A stretch of 64,000 nt of DNA from Sipunculus nudus. Lineage: Eukaryota; Annelida; Sipuncula; Golfingiida; Sipunculidae. The DNA lies in NCBI GenBank assembly GCA_026874595.1, contig CM049307.1, forward strand, positions 78,716,643 to 78,780,642, read 5' to 3'. This document shows positions 50,279 through 61,987 of the stretch, one piece after another (positions within the stretch are counted from its first letter, which is position 1; the number at the start of each line of letters is the position of its first letter). The notes under the pieces are model-generated. The model did no database searches. It was not told the DNA's origin and worked only from the letters and a program-made list of their open reading frames with translations. Position numbers and translations under genes: made by a program.

Positions 50279-50560
50279 TTTTTAGCGCAGCTAACTATAA
50301 GTCATCTGAGCTATAGTAATGGTCCATTGCCCGTCGTCCGTCCGTCCGGGCGTCAGGCCATTCGTCCGTTGACAGGGCACGGTTTGAAAACGTTGGACAT
50401 ACGAATCCAAAATTTTGAATACAGTTAGACATCCAAAAAACCGTACTGAAAACTGGTTGATAAGGTCTTTCCTTCGAGATATAAAGGAAAAACCTCAATT
50501 TTCCATTAAAACCCATTGTTACATTTCAAGACCCCTGATCTGACTTTGATCATATTTAAA
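50279..50560 (+). mobile_element. Terminus of the hairpin-ended repeat family, fragment
   Basis: TTTTTAGCGCAGCTAACTATAAGTCATCTG, then GTCCGTCCGTCCGGGCGTC and GACAGGGCAC, matches the left end of the element family seen at 27448. The internal unit differs and no right end is found downstream. Confidence 0.6.
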
Positions 50561-51569
50561 ATACATATTCCTCTATACATTTGCTATGTACATGCCAGAA
50601 ATAAGTTACGTATTGCCTATTTTTTTAAGTTTTAGGCCCGAAAATAACGCACTTAAAAAAAAAACAGGAAAGTATTTTTTTACATCAAATCAGTGGTATT
50701 CAGTGTGTGCCAGAGCAAGCCCTCAGCTCCCAAGGCTGTTATGTAATCCCTCACCTCTGGCCAGCTAACTTTGTTTAGGTGAGCTGGGTCAGGCTGTCTA
50801 CAGTTACTACCACAGAGAGCCCCTCTTAAGTAATCAGGAATATTGGGCAAACTTTCATGGTTTAATTTGTAGCTCATATGGCCATATATATAAAACTATT
50901 AAAAACTTAATACAATTCATACATTTTTTTTGTTAATGAAATGTATCCTTCCATATGACACTTTGGCCCATTTTTTGTATCATTTAATGGTTTCAGGCCA
51001 AAAGTTCTGTTCATTAAACAGTATACATGGGATTTATACCTAAATGGCTTGTTTAAACATGCTTATTAAATTTTGTTTATGTCAATAAGAATTTATTACA
51101 GAATATTATTTCAGTTCATAAATGAGTGTTTATTATTATACTTTAGCCATTTTTTCTATAATTTACAGGGTTTCATTTAAGCAGAGCCAATTTCTCCTAC
51201 CTTACTAAATGGTAATATGTATAGAAAAACTAAAAGAAATAAATATATTTTCAGTTGCTAAAATTCTCAAACATTCAGCAAAGCCACATAACATATGGAT
51301 CCCTTCTCGGGTTAGCTGCATCTCTGTAAGTATCGTGAGTAGGCCAATGGGGCCGGTCAAAGTATTGTGTAGTTAGACAATGGTGGTTTTCAATAAAGGT
51401 TATCGAGTGCGCTGCAGGTTCAGTTATGCCATTGTTATTGCGACCTTTTTTTCCCCAGCCTATTTAGTATTTAGCGTGCTCATAATAATAAATGGGCCAT
51501 AGCAAAGAAAAAGCAGGCCAGGCTTTGTAATAGTCTCATTAATGTAAATGAGCCTGCAGGGTAGAAGGG
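50561..51569. other. Spacer leading to a promoter-like sequence
   Basis: No gene is recognised. GGCCAATGGGGCC near 51343 and ATGTAAATGAG near 51542 are CCAAT- and octamer-like words upstream of the TATA-like box at 51570. Confidence 0.35.
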
Positions 51570-51605
51570 TATTTAAAGGGAGCTACTCAGTATGCAGACA
51601 CACAG
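51570..51605 (+). promoter_or_regulatory. TATA-like core promoter candidate
   Basis: TATTTAAA at 51570-51577 is followed about 25-30 bases later by CTCAGTA, an initiator-like word, and then by a GC-richer transcribed-looking leader made of 25-bp repeats. It could be a gene or LTR promoter. No downstream coding exon is recognised. Confidence 0.35.
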
Positions 51606-51636
51606 TCTGTACAGTCCAGAATCCAGCCCGTCGCAG

Positions 51637-52022
51637 AGAGGTGCTGCCACTCAGTGTCCAGAGAGGTGCTGCCACCCGATGTCAAGAGAGATGCTGTCAA
51701 CCGGTGTCTTGAGAGGTACTGCCACCGCCTGACCAAAGAGGTGCCGCTTCCAAAGAAGTGTTCTCTACCTTCAGAGAGGTACGTGCTGCCGCCGAGGTCT
51801 AAAGAGGTGCTGCCAGCCAGGGTCCAGATAGGTGCTGCCAGCCAGGGTCCAGAGAGGTGCTGCCAGCCAGGGTCCAGAGAGATGCTGCCAGCCAGGGTCT
51901 AGTGAGATGCTTCAAACTAGGTCCAGTGAGGTACTGCCAGCTAGGGTCCAGTGTGGTGCTGCCAGTCAAGGTCCAGAGAGGTGCCGTCAGCTGGGGTCCA
52001 GAAAGGTGCGGCCAGTATGGCA
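51637..52022 (+). repeat. Minisatellite with 25-bp unit
   Basis: Units of AGAGGTGCTGCCAGCCAGG plus GTCCAG repeat about fifteen times, diverged at the left and nearly identical at 51804-51905. Because 25 is not a multiple of three, the translated repeat cycles through all frames (LPARVQ, GAASQG, RCCQPGS). The open frames over it are therefore not evidence of a protein. Confidence 0.9.
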
Positions 52023-52306
52023 AGAGACAGTTTTTACTAATTTTATGCAGTGTTCAATCAGTGTTTGTGTACTGAAGCGTAACAGGCTTGGAACTCGATC
52101 AGGTAGTAGGTTTTGAGTTATCGTCCTTTTATTCAATTTTAATATACTCCTTGTTGTTTGGCCATTGTCTTGTGTTTTGTTTTGTGCCTCGGTGCCGACA
52201 CGATGAGTGCGCCATCAAAAATCACACCATCTTTACTATAAACCAAAGGGCAACCCGGTCCGTCACTTGGTAACGACACCCTTTTTCCAAGGGCACCAGA
52301 AATGGG

Positions 52307-52309
<3 letters not shown>

Positions 52310-52356
<47 letters not shown>
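52310..52356. repeat. (TA)n microsatellite
   Basis: A pure TA run. Confidence 0.95.
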
Positions 52357-52358
<2 letters not shown>

Positions 52359-52386
52359 ATCGGCATCAGTCACGGGGTCAATTTTG

Positions 52387-52450
52387 CCCATTGCAAGGTT
52401 CGTTTGAAACAAAAAAGGCCTACAGGCCTTATGCGAACCTGTACAATGGG
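52387..52450. repeat. Imperfect inverted repeat with inner palindrome
   Basis: CCCATTGCAAGGTTCG pairs with CGAACCTGTACAATGGG, and AAGGCCTACAGGCCTT forms an inner hairpin. RNA or single-stranded DNA could form a stem of about 16 bp with a branched loop. Confidence 0.6.
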
Positions 52451-52599
52451 ATATACATAAGGTATAATGCTTCCATGCTGGACCATTACTTTTCAAGTAC
52501 ATGTGTGACAAGTATGTGTACAATGCAGGCACTAAACATTTTGAACCCGAGGGCATGTACCAATTACACAAATGTCACTGCTGAAATACTGGCATAGGT

Positions 52600-54120
52600 G
52601 CACACAACATAAAAATAAATGTAAGTGGCACCACCAGTCCTGTGTACGAGAAAATCATATGTATGGACATAAACAATTTTAGGCTTCAAACCATTCTTCG
52701 GCTATGTGCACAGATACATGAAACAACTAGATACAAGTAGTCAAAAGCCACAGTGAGTATCTGCTGAAATCAGAGTAGTACAGGTGAAGTGAGGCATGGA
52801 TTGAGTGGTAAGGAGAAATAGATGGATGTATATGGATGAATAGATAAGATGGATGTCTGCGTAAACATGCTTGTAGGTTGCACCACCTTGGGCTTATACT
52901 GCAAATCACCGGTGAATACCTTGTCCCACTCCTGAGATATGAGCAATTTTCACCCAAAGCAGAGCACGAATAGACGCCACGGAAAAACGATTGCATATGG
53001 CGCCACAAGTTTTAAGTACAAGATGGAAGAGACCAAAACTGTAAATGCACAGGTTAAGGCCAATACTGCAGCACATAGGCCTCTTCAAATCCTTGCACTG
53101 TGCCAATGCTATTTATAGAGCCGACAAATCAATCTCCTTAATTAAACCAAAACTTATTCATGTGCAACCATTAATGAGAATTATCGTAAGAATTAGCAAA
53201 TATTAAACAAATTTGCTTCAGTGGCGTCGGTCGAAAAACGTTTTGCAGGTTTACAACTCATATAGGAATTTACTGCACACTGACTAAGTTCAGCTTCCGG
53301 TAACTCAGCTTAAAATCACCGAATCAAAACCATTTGAACAAACTTGGATCATCAACATCTGAGAATAATTAACTTGTGAGTTTTAAGAATTTAGCCCAGT
53401 GGTTTTTGAGAAGAAGATCTTTGTTGTCACTGAGCTAAAACGGGCTTTTATGGCATATGACTAAATTTAGTTTCCCATAACTCAGTCAAAAGTCAGTGAA
53501 CACGGACCATTTGAACAAACTTCAGAAACTACTACCAAAGATCATTTCTGTGCGATATTTAACAATTTGGCCATATGTTAACAGAGGAGAAGTTTTTTTG
53601 TAGCCCTCAAAACGATAAAGGCACTGACGACCCCCGTACCAAAAAATGCCGATGCAGGTGGCGCCATCAATACCTCAATTTCAAATTTGACTCATGTGAC
53701 CAACATTGGCATAATTTTTGGTGATGACAGCTCTAGCCGTTTCTGAGATGGAAATTTTAGTATGCTGTTTTCGACAGATGACCAAGTTCAACCTACTGAA
53801 ACTCAACCAAAAATCACCGAACTGGAACCAATCGCACAAGCTTGAGAGAGATTGTTTCCGGGATTATTTTTGTAAAATATTGGACAATTTAGCTGGACAG
53901 TTTCGAAGAAGAAGATTTTATAAGGTTTTTTTAAGCTTTTTCTTTATTAAATCGATTTAAATACAGATACCAAAAAAAATTAATCACAACCCGATAAAGT
54001 TTGACATGTGACTGAGTTTTACATTCGGTTTCGAGCTACTAGCTACGGTGTTTTCTGAGACAGCATGGGTTAACGTATGGACGTCGGACGGCGGATGGAC
54101 GACGATGCGCCATCGCATAA
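52600..54120 (+). repeat. Diverged copy of tandem family 2
   Basis: GGTGAAGTGAGGCATGGATT, GATGGATGTCTGCGTAAACATG and degenerate palindromes (GTGGCACCACC near 52625, ATGGCGCCAC near 52998, GGTGGCGCCATC near 53659) match 31720-33010. It ends in GGACGTCGGACGGCGGATGG near 54080, a G/A-rich tail typical of these element ends. Confidence 0.65.
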
Positions 54121-54310
54121 GCTCAAAGGTTCGCTGAAAAACCGAGCACGCTCTCTCACATACGCATGAACTCATACTCTTATAAGTCATTATACTTCCA
54201 CTTTGTTCCCGCTTCACCGACCTATAATGACATTAGGACAATTTTATTTTAGGTATCTATCGTTATAACAGCCGTTATACCATTCGTTATTCCAGCCAGC
54301 GGATACCCAC

Positions 54311-54466
54311 CCAGCGAGGAATGCCCAGAGCCAATGTTGCCACTGGGTAACAAGGAGAATCCCGACAACCAGGCAGCACAAGGCCCTATACGCAAGGGTT
54401 GCCGGGCCGGTTAGCTGTCAGTCAACATGAAATGTAACAACATTGGCTTTGGGCCCTCCTCGCTGG
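54311..54466. mobile_element. Short MITE-like inverted repeat, 156 bp
   Basis: CCAGCGAGGAATGCCCAGAG and the following CCAATGTTG (54311-54339) are inverted at 54438-54466 with three mismatches over 29 bp. The interior is unique and GC-richer than the flanks. No clear target duplication is seen. Confidence 0.7.
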
Positions 54467-54478
54467 ACTGCATTTAAT

Positions 54479-57400
54479 AACAAGTGGCCCATAGGCCATG
54501 ATGCTCAGCTGATTTCAAGGAGCCTTGAACAATGGGCAAAAATACTCCAAGAGTCAAAATCATGTATTTTGCCAATAGCCCTTAGATATAGATTACAGTG
54601 ACCTTAATCTACATTACAGCTGCTACCATTTATGCCCTCCTGACTAATTTAGTGTTAAAATCAAGTTCTTTCACACAGCTTGTAGAAAATGGGTCAGAGT
54701 GAAACCCATATCAGGTTTCCAAGGAGATTTTTAGGGACCTCCCTGAAGGTCATGTATGAGGATTTTAGGCCAAATTGATACAATTTGTGCCCCACCTGAC
54801 TCACTTGGTGCTCATGTTTTCTCCACTAATTTACAAAATATAGTTAACCATGACCTAATTTCAAGTTCCCAAGGAATTTTTTCATGGAACTCTAAGGATA
54901 TCAGTTAGAAGATTCTAGGCAGACACTCATGATTTGTGCCCTTTTAAATGGACAATTGCTTCATTTGAAGTTCTCAAAAATAGACATAAAAATGTGTAAA
55001 AAAAGTCGAAACTAGAATGTCATTGTTTTTGCAGTGCAAATCAGATATATGTCTCCCCAGTATGGTTCATCCCAAAACATAAGGGGTAAAATATGCAATA
55101 TCTCAAAACAATGAATCTAGATCTCAGCAGATTAGACTTAGAAGGTCAAGGTCACAGCTTTTCAAACGCGATGACATTTTGGCAGAAAAACTGGTGTTTC
55201 AAATTTGAAGAAAAACCTTCAGTACTTACAAAGTTATTGGGGTCACAATAAGCCTAGAATTGCATATGTTTTGACCATGAAGATCAAGCTTAAGTCACAG
55301 GATTTCTATCACGTCCAAGATTTTGGTAGGAACAATGAGTGTTTCAAATGTTGGAGGAAAATATGCAGCCTTTCAAAAGTTATCTCGTCATCAAAACAAT
55401 AACTATAATTCCACTGATTTGACCTTGAAGATCCTGGTCAAGGTAACCAGATTTCAAACTCGTCTGAAAGCTTGGTAGTAACAATTGTTGTACCAAATTT
55501 GAGAACAAAATTGGAAATACTTCAAAGGTTATGGGGTTCATAAAAATGTTACATTTCGGGAATTTTTACATTGAAGAGAATGGTCAAGGTCACAAGGTTT
55601 TGAACTTGTCCGAGAACATGGTAGGAAAAATTGGTGTACCACACTTGAGGACAAAATGTGGAATACTTCAAAAGTTATAGGGTTCACAAAAATGTCATAT
55701 TTCTGCAGATTTGATCCTGAAGATGAAGATCAAGGTCATTTTTTTTAACTTGTCCGAGAACAAGGTAGGAACAATTGCTGTACCAAATTTTAGGACAAAA
55801 TGTTTAATTCACCAAAAGTTATTGGGTTCACAAAAATGTCATATTTCTGCAGATTTTATCTTGAAGATGATAGTCAAGGTCACTGGTTTTCAAAATTTTC
55901 CAAGAACTTGGCAGGAACAATATGTGTACCAAATTTGAGGGGAAAATGTTTACTACTTCAAAATTATGGGGTTCACGAAAATTTTACATTTCGGCAGATT
56001 TTACCTTGAATATGAAGGCCAAGGTCACTGGGTTTCAAACTTCTCCGTATGAACAATTGAGTGTTTCAAATTCTGGGAAAAAATATGCAGACCTTGAAAA
56101 TTGAACGCGTTTACAAGATATCCTACAGATGAGGACGACGATGACAGAAGATGGCACTGAAAACAACATGCTTCATGTGTGTGTGTGGGGGGGGGGGTAG
56201 GGGGTAGGGGGTTAGCCACCAGTCTACATGATCAAAAAGCATGCAAAGAATCATAGCAATTACTGAATTAGATATTCAAATACAGAAGCTTTTGTATCAC
56301 ATCTTTAATTAATCTAGGGGTTCTTACAAGCCTAATAGCTCGGAGGATATGGGTAACAGAGACCTAATTTCAGGTATCGATGAAGAGTTTTTATTGACCT
56401 CCTTAGATGATAAGTAAGAAGATTCTAGGTCAAACGGTGATGATTTGTGCCCTGTTAACAGATGAGGCTTTATTTGAAGGTCACAAAATAGAGAAGAAAA
56501 TGTGTGAAAATTTCGAAAAAAAATACAGGTGGCGCCACCAGTCTGCAGGAACTGAAGAAACGGTCCATTATCAGTATGCATGCAACAAAATCATGGTGAT
56601 CAATGCATTAGTCACCCAGATACTGGAGCGTTTGTATCAATTTTTTAATTATTCTGAGGAGTACTTATGAGCCCCATAGCTCCGACAATATGGGTAGCAG
56701 AGACCTCTTTTCACAATTCCACAGAGACTTTTCATGGACCTCCCTTGATGTCAAGTTAAAAGATTCCAAGTTCTGCGGTTACGAATCGTTCCTTGTTAAC
56801 AACTGACAATTTCTTTGAAGGCCTCAAAAATGGAAAAAAAAATCTTAAAAATCAGAAAAAAATAAATGTGGCGCCACCAGTTTGGAGGAACTGATGGAAC
56901 CCTCCACGATCGATATTCATGCAAAGAATCATGGTGATAAATGCATTAGTTGTTCAGATACTGGAGCTTTTATATTAAATTTTCAATTATTCTGGGGGTA
57001 CTTCTGAGCCCCATACCTTGGAGGATATGGGTAACAGAGACCTTATTTCATGTTTCTCATGAGACTTTTCATGGCTCTCCCTGGATGTCAGGTAAGAAAG
57101 ATTCTAGATCAAGTGATTAGGATTTGTGCCCTATTAACAGAAGACCACATGATCGTTTAAGATCTCAAAATAGAGAAAAAAAAAACTGATTTAAAAAAAA
57201 AAATCCAGGTGGCACCCGCAGTCTGCAAAAACTGACCATTCTCTTCATGATCAAAATCCTTGCAAAAACATGGCAATCTATGCATTAGTTGTTCAGATAC
57301 TAGAGCTTTGTATCATTTTTTCCTTTATTCTGAGGGATACTTCGGAGCCCTATAGCTTGAAGGATATGGGTAACAGAGACCTAATTTCAAGTTTCCAAGG

Positions 57401-58194
57401 GGGATTACCATGGGCCTCCCTGCATGTCATGAGAAAAGATTCTAGGTCTAGTCGTTACGATTTATGCCCTGTTAACAGATGACCGCATCTTAAGAGGTCT
57501 CAAAAAAAGAAAAAAATTTAAAAATTCGAAAAGATACAGGTGGCGCCACCAGTCTGCAGGAACTGATGAATATGCATGCAAAGGATTATGGGGATCATAG
57601 CATTAGGTGTTCAGATACTCGACCTTTTGTATAATTGTTTAAATTATTCTTGGGAGTACTTCTGAGTCCTATAGCTCAGAGGATATGGGAAACACAGACC
57701 TAAATTCAGATTAACATTCGGATTTTTATGGACCTCCCTGGATGTCAAGTTAGAAGTTTCTAGGTCTAATGGTTGCGATTTGTGCCCTGTTAACACAGGA
57801 CCATATCCTTAAAAATCTAAAAACATTGCGTAAAAATTCGAAAAAAAATACAGGTGGCGCCACCAGTTTGCAGGAACTGGTAAAACACTCCATGAAAAAT
57901 ATGCATGCAAATAATCATGGTGATCAATGTATTAGTTGTTCAGATACTTGAGCTTTTGTATCAAATTTTCCATTATTCTGGGGGGTACTTCGGAGCCCCA
58001 TAGCTCATAGAATATGAGTAACAGAGCCCTAATTTCAGGTTTCCAAGGAGATATTTTATCGACCTCCAGTGATGCCAAGTTATAAGATTCCAGGTCTAGC
58101 AGTAACGATTTGTGCCCTGTTGCTGGACGGACGACGGACAAAGAGTGGTCGCTATATGATTTTCACTCATATGATTTTCAGTCAGCTGAGCTAA
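54479..58194 (-). mobile_element. Hairpin-ended tandem-repeat element, copy 4, about 3.7 kb
   Basis: On the minus strand the left end (TTAGCTCAGCTGACTG) is at 58194 and the right end (CAGCTGAGCATCATGGCC... CCACTTGTT) is at 54479. Next to the left end lie about six units of the ~320-bp family with GGTGGCGCCACC (exact copies starting at 56528, 57539 and 57854). Next to the right end lies a different array of about 130-bp units (55130-56060). A G/T-rich run at 56178-56210 separates the arrays. No protein frame is kept. Confidence 0.8.
55130..56060 (+). repeat. Tandem array of about 130-bp units with TCAAGGTCA
   Basis: Six to seven units share GGTCAAGGTCAC, AACTTGTCCGAGAACATGG, GGAACAATTG, ACCAAATTTGAGGACAAAAT, TTCAAAAGTTAT and GGGTTCACAAAAATGTCATA. 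GTCAAGGTCA cores occur near 55145, 55572 and 55872, with variants near 55729 and 56018. TCAAGGTCA is the extended half-site of ERR/SF-1/FTZ-F1 receptors; actual binding is unknown. Confidence 0.8.
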
Positions 58195-59640
58195 AATGGC
58201 TTTGGTGGTAACTATCGGCTGTACGAAGCTTTACAATTAATCAGAAACTGCTGTTACCACGCTAACTGCAGGAGAAGGGGCCATCAACAAAAATGAAATA
58301 CCTAAGGACCTTATTTAGTCTCTACTTTTCTCGAGCAAGCCTCTCAGCAATCAAACTGAGACACAGAATAGGATTTGATTTTTAATTTCCAGGTTCAAGG
58401 AACGAAAAGGGTGACACAGTATGAATAGTGACCTGCAACCGAAGGCCGAATGCTAGACCGTCAGTAATGACCAAAATGTTTACCCACAATTGCGTTGAAA
58501 CAGGTCAGCGTGAATTCGGTCGGGCTTGCCCGGGATGGGTTTCGATGAGCCTAACTGATATGGGCCCAAGTTCACTGGCGAAGGTTTTGATATATCGCAC
58601 TTAGAAAGACCGTATATATAATATGTCTCAGGATTTATGGGAGAATATTGAGAATGAACCCCCCCCCTTAGGACACACTTTACATCATTCGAAACACTTC
58701 GAAACTCGAGGCATGACCGCAGAAGAGTTGTATCAGAATGAAAAAGTGCCATCATCGTTGGAAATAATACGTAGATTTTCCATAGAAATAATTAAGATAA
58801 AGAGTTATCAGTCCAATGCTTCTATGGACTTACTCAGTAGGGCCTTCTGCAGGTGATCATATTTACGCCTGTAGGGGGTGGGGGGGGGGGGGGGGTTGGT
58901 GTGGTGGTTTAATTCCCCCACATCTCGCAGCACACTATTTACCTGTTATATTGGCTGAGAAATGCTTATTTGCTAGCAAAACCTATTCTAATGTAAATTG
59001 CTCGAATACAGAACTAACAGTGAACTGTGACTCAGGTCAACCCATCCGTTTCCCGGAGGGGTATGTTATATTACATAGTGCCACACCATTGCAAATTTGG
59101 TCTGCTTGCCAGGCTTAGCCAGTCTGCTGGTGTGTTATGATAAAACTATAAGATATAACTTGAGTTTCGGGATCGTGAAAGTCCTTTATATGGGCCTCAC
59201 GATTGCCAGTTCCCCCAAATGGCACCCCACGGGCAATATTAAGTGTCAGATTGGCCTGAACTGTATTACCACAAATAGTCTTAAGCTGAAAGGGCTATTT
59301 TTTTGTAAATCGCAAGTTATCATAAAAATATTATTAAGAAAAACATTTGAAATATTTGCCCGGCAGTTATATTGGGATTTTACAGGAGACTGAAATTTGA
59401 AATCCCTGATCCCGTCATGTATATCTGTAGTCTATTAAATATCCATAAAAGAAACATAATACTGGATATAAGGCAGGTTTGTCAGTGAATACAGCTGTAC
59501 CTATAGTCTAAAAGGTGTAGATAAGACACTACTTATACATTATGAACTAGCACAAAGTATGTGGTCATCAGCCTAGGAAATTGTAAAAAATCTAATTTCT
59601 AAGCTGCTCAATTCATAATTTACCCCACAGCTTATAGAAT
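58195..59640. other. Spacer with a dispersed-repeat copy, no gene seen
   Basis: 58458-58572 resembles 49258-49375 (CCGTCAGTAATGAC, TTTACCC, CCCGGGATGGGTTTCGATGAG). A G-rich run lies at 58875-58896. Open frames of up to 100 residues exist but carry no motif, and one spans the G run. Confidence 0.45.
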
Positions 59641-59649
59641 ATTGGTTTT

Positions 59650-59795
59650 AATGCTCGAACGGTGACGTTTTGTACCCTGTTAACGGCCATGTAGGCAGTC
59701 ATAATATCCGACGACCAGACTACCGGACAACTGGACCAGACGACGGACAAAGACCCGCGCTATACCTCAGATGACCTTCAGCCGGCAAAAGTCAA
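59650..59795 (-). mobile_element. Terminus fragment of the hairpin-ended repeat family
   Basis: CCTGTTAACGGCC, then GACGACGGACAAAG and GCTATACCTCAGATGACC, is the inverted left end of the family, diverged. The internal units are absent. Confidence 0.55.
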
Positions 59796-60885
59796 GCAAG
59801 GCGATAACGCAAATGTCCTTCCTTCCCACAGTTCTTGTAAGCTATCCGAATCACACAGTGGATAAATTAATTCTTATTAACTCATTCCAGCAAACAACCT
59901 ATATATAAAGTTCTAGATTTTTTTTTGGAAAAATGAAATTTCTTTTCATTGGCCAGAATCTATCTTCTTATTCCTACCCGTGACTAGTTCAGTGTAACGT
60001 GCATAAAGTATAAACTGAGTACTCAGCTTGAAGTCTTCGTATTAAACCGCTTAAAAGATTAATATCACGTGGTCAGGTTACATTAAGTTTAAATTTGATG
60101 ACTCTTGAAAAGGAAGATAATCGAGCATTATTTTATTATTTCTTGTTCCTGCCCTAGGTATTACTTTTTTCTCCAAATAAGAAGCTTCCGTCGCTACTTT
60201 GATAGCCCTTACGTTTCTATTGGTAATATGGTGGATTCTTGCACATTTAAAGACAAAGTAATTGTCGCCTGTGACTTCCATGCGTTTCAGACTAAATTAA
60301 ATACGACCTAAATGTGCATACTTCATCGCGTGTGATCGAAAAGCCAAAACATGAAAACATGAAAAGTATAACAGGCTATGAAGAAAACCACAAAATAGCA
60401 ATGTATTCGAATAATCGGAATAACAGCAGAAGTAACAGGAGTGATTTTGATACAGAGCTCTCTTATTCTTTAATTAAACTTGTTTACCCAGCAAAGTGAC
60501 TTGGAATCTTCGGTATAACAGACAATATTCAACTTAACCCGAACATCAAAACTTTTTTTTCAATTCTATCAGTTTATCTTGGATAATGTATACTCATGCA
60601 ATATATATCACTTTAAGTTTATAAATTAACTAGAAAATGTCCAGGGGACTGTCTTTCCCGCAAAACGGGAATGTGGGAAATGTATACACAAACCATCACA
60701 CACACACATACCCTCACAGTCACGGAACAGACCGGAAACACTTTGTGTAGGCTTAATCAGATAACCTTATCTACTGCCAATACGGAAAGTGTTGCATAGG
60801 ATGTAGCTGCTATTATATTTAGAGCTAGATCCACCTACTAAAACCTTTTGGGATATAGTGTCGCTTGTGAAATACAAAAATGTTT
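59796..60885. other. AT-rich spacer, no gene seen
   Basis: A short CA run lies near 60695-60710. Open frames of 60-70 residues at 60.1-60.5 kb have no motifs. Confidence 0.45.
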
Positions 60886-61612
60886 TTTTAAATAATTCAT
60901 AACAAAAACACCGCAAACGTGTATAATACGCCAATTGTGTATCTGGCGACCTCTGACCTCATTAAATATGAGTGAATTTTGATGAGAATAAAATTCAGGT
61001 GAGAAACTCGTTTGTTAAATATGTTTATTGAGTTTCATGAAAACCCATCGTATTCCTCGTAAGTTATAGCGGCGACTCCACAAAGAAGCCTTGTGACCTC
61101 TGACCTTATAAAATAAGCGGGGATTTTGCTTATAATCGACCTTTGGTGAGATAATTTATTGGTAAGAATTCATGATGATTTCGTGAAAATAAATTCTAAA
61201 GCCCTGGTCAGTTACGACACTAAAAGTTAACAGACGGAGACGGACAAACATTTTGATGAATTTCAATAAAAAATTAAAAAAAAAAAATCATACAAGTGTG
61301 ACCTAATCCTAACAAGATCCAAACGATGCACCTACAATCAGGTGTATATCTGAGTAAAACTTTCCGATATATCGCGTTGCAAACGTAATGTTAAAATTTG
61401 CATAAAAAAATCATTCAAACGTAAGCAAAACCTAACCAGTTCTTGAGACCCATAAGATACAGCTGCTTCTACAATTTGAAGTAAATCTGAGTAAAACTTT
61501 TCGAGTTATCGCGTCGAATAAAATTGATTACGAAGGGACGGACGGACAGATGGCACGACGGATGGACAGACGAAGAAGCTGAACACTATACACCCCGGCG
61601 GAGGATTAATAA
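60886..61612 (+). repeat. Diverged tandem element with GACGGACGGACAG tail
   Basis: Words such as GTGACCTCTGACCTTAT, GGTGAGAAACTC / GGTGAGATAAT, CATGAAAACCCATCG and GATATATCGCGTTG recur two to three times. The right end carries GGGACGGACGGACAGATGGC and CCCCGGCGGAGGATTAATAAC. It belongs to the general class of tail-rich repeat elements here, but its unit sequence is different. Confidence 0.55.
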
Positions 61613-61987
61613 CTTTCGTTGACATTATGTCAAGTCATGTTCAAAGATTCAACCACTTAAAACATCTAATAAATTGAGGCCAGTTCAATGATGGAACTGA
61701 AGCATACCATATCTAATGTTCTCGATATGAAATGCATCGTTAATAAATTACTCAGGAAAGGATGAGGGAATTGTTTACTGGATGGGATCTCAAATTAGCT
61801 GTCCAAAATGTTTAGTGCACATGACAAAAGGGCAACAAAAGGTACCGTTCTGAAAAAGTGATGACGGCAGGTTGTCCTGTTCGACCATGAAATAAGGCAA
61901 ATGAATTCCTCACCAATATATGTGTGAAATATTTTCCTTTATATTAAATAGACAATGTTAAACATTGATATTTTTATTCAGGGAAAC

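Noticed and set aside
51654-52116. Overlapping repetitive open frames in several phases
   Set aside because: A 25-bp unit keeps all phases open; this is a repeat effect, not a protein.
61955-61987. Upstream in-frame ATG of the second transporter gene
   Set aside because: It lies in intron sequence before the acceptor TTTTTATTCAG; the paralog and the 41.6 kb relic both start at the ATG just after the acceptor.
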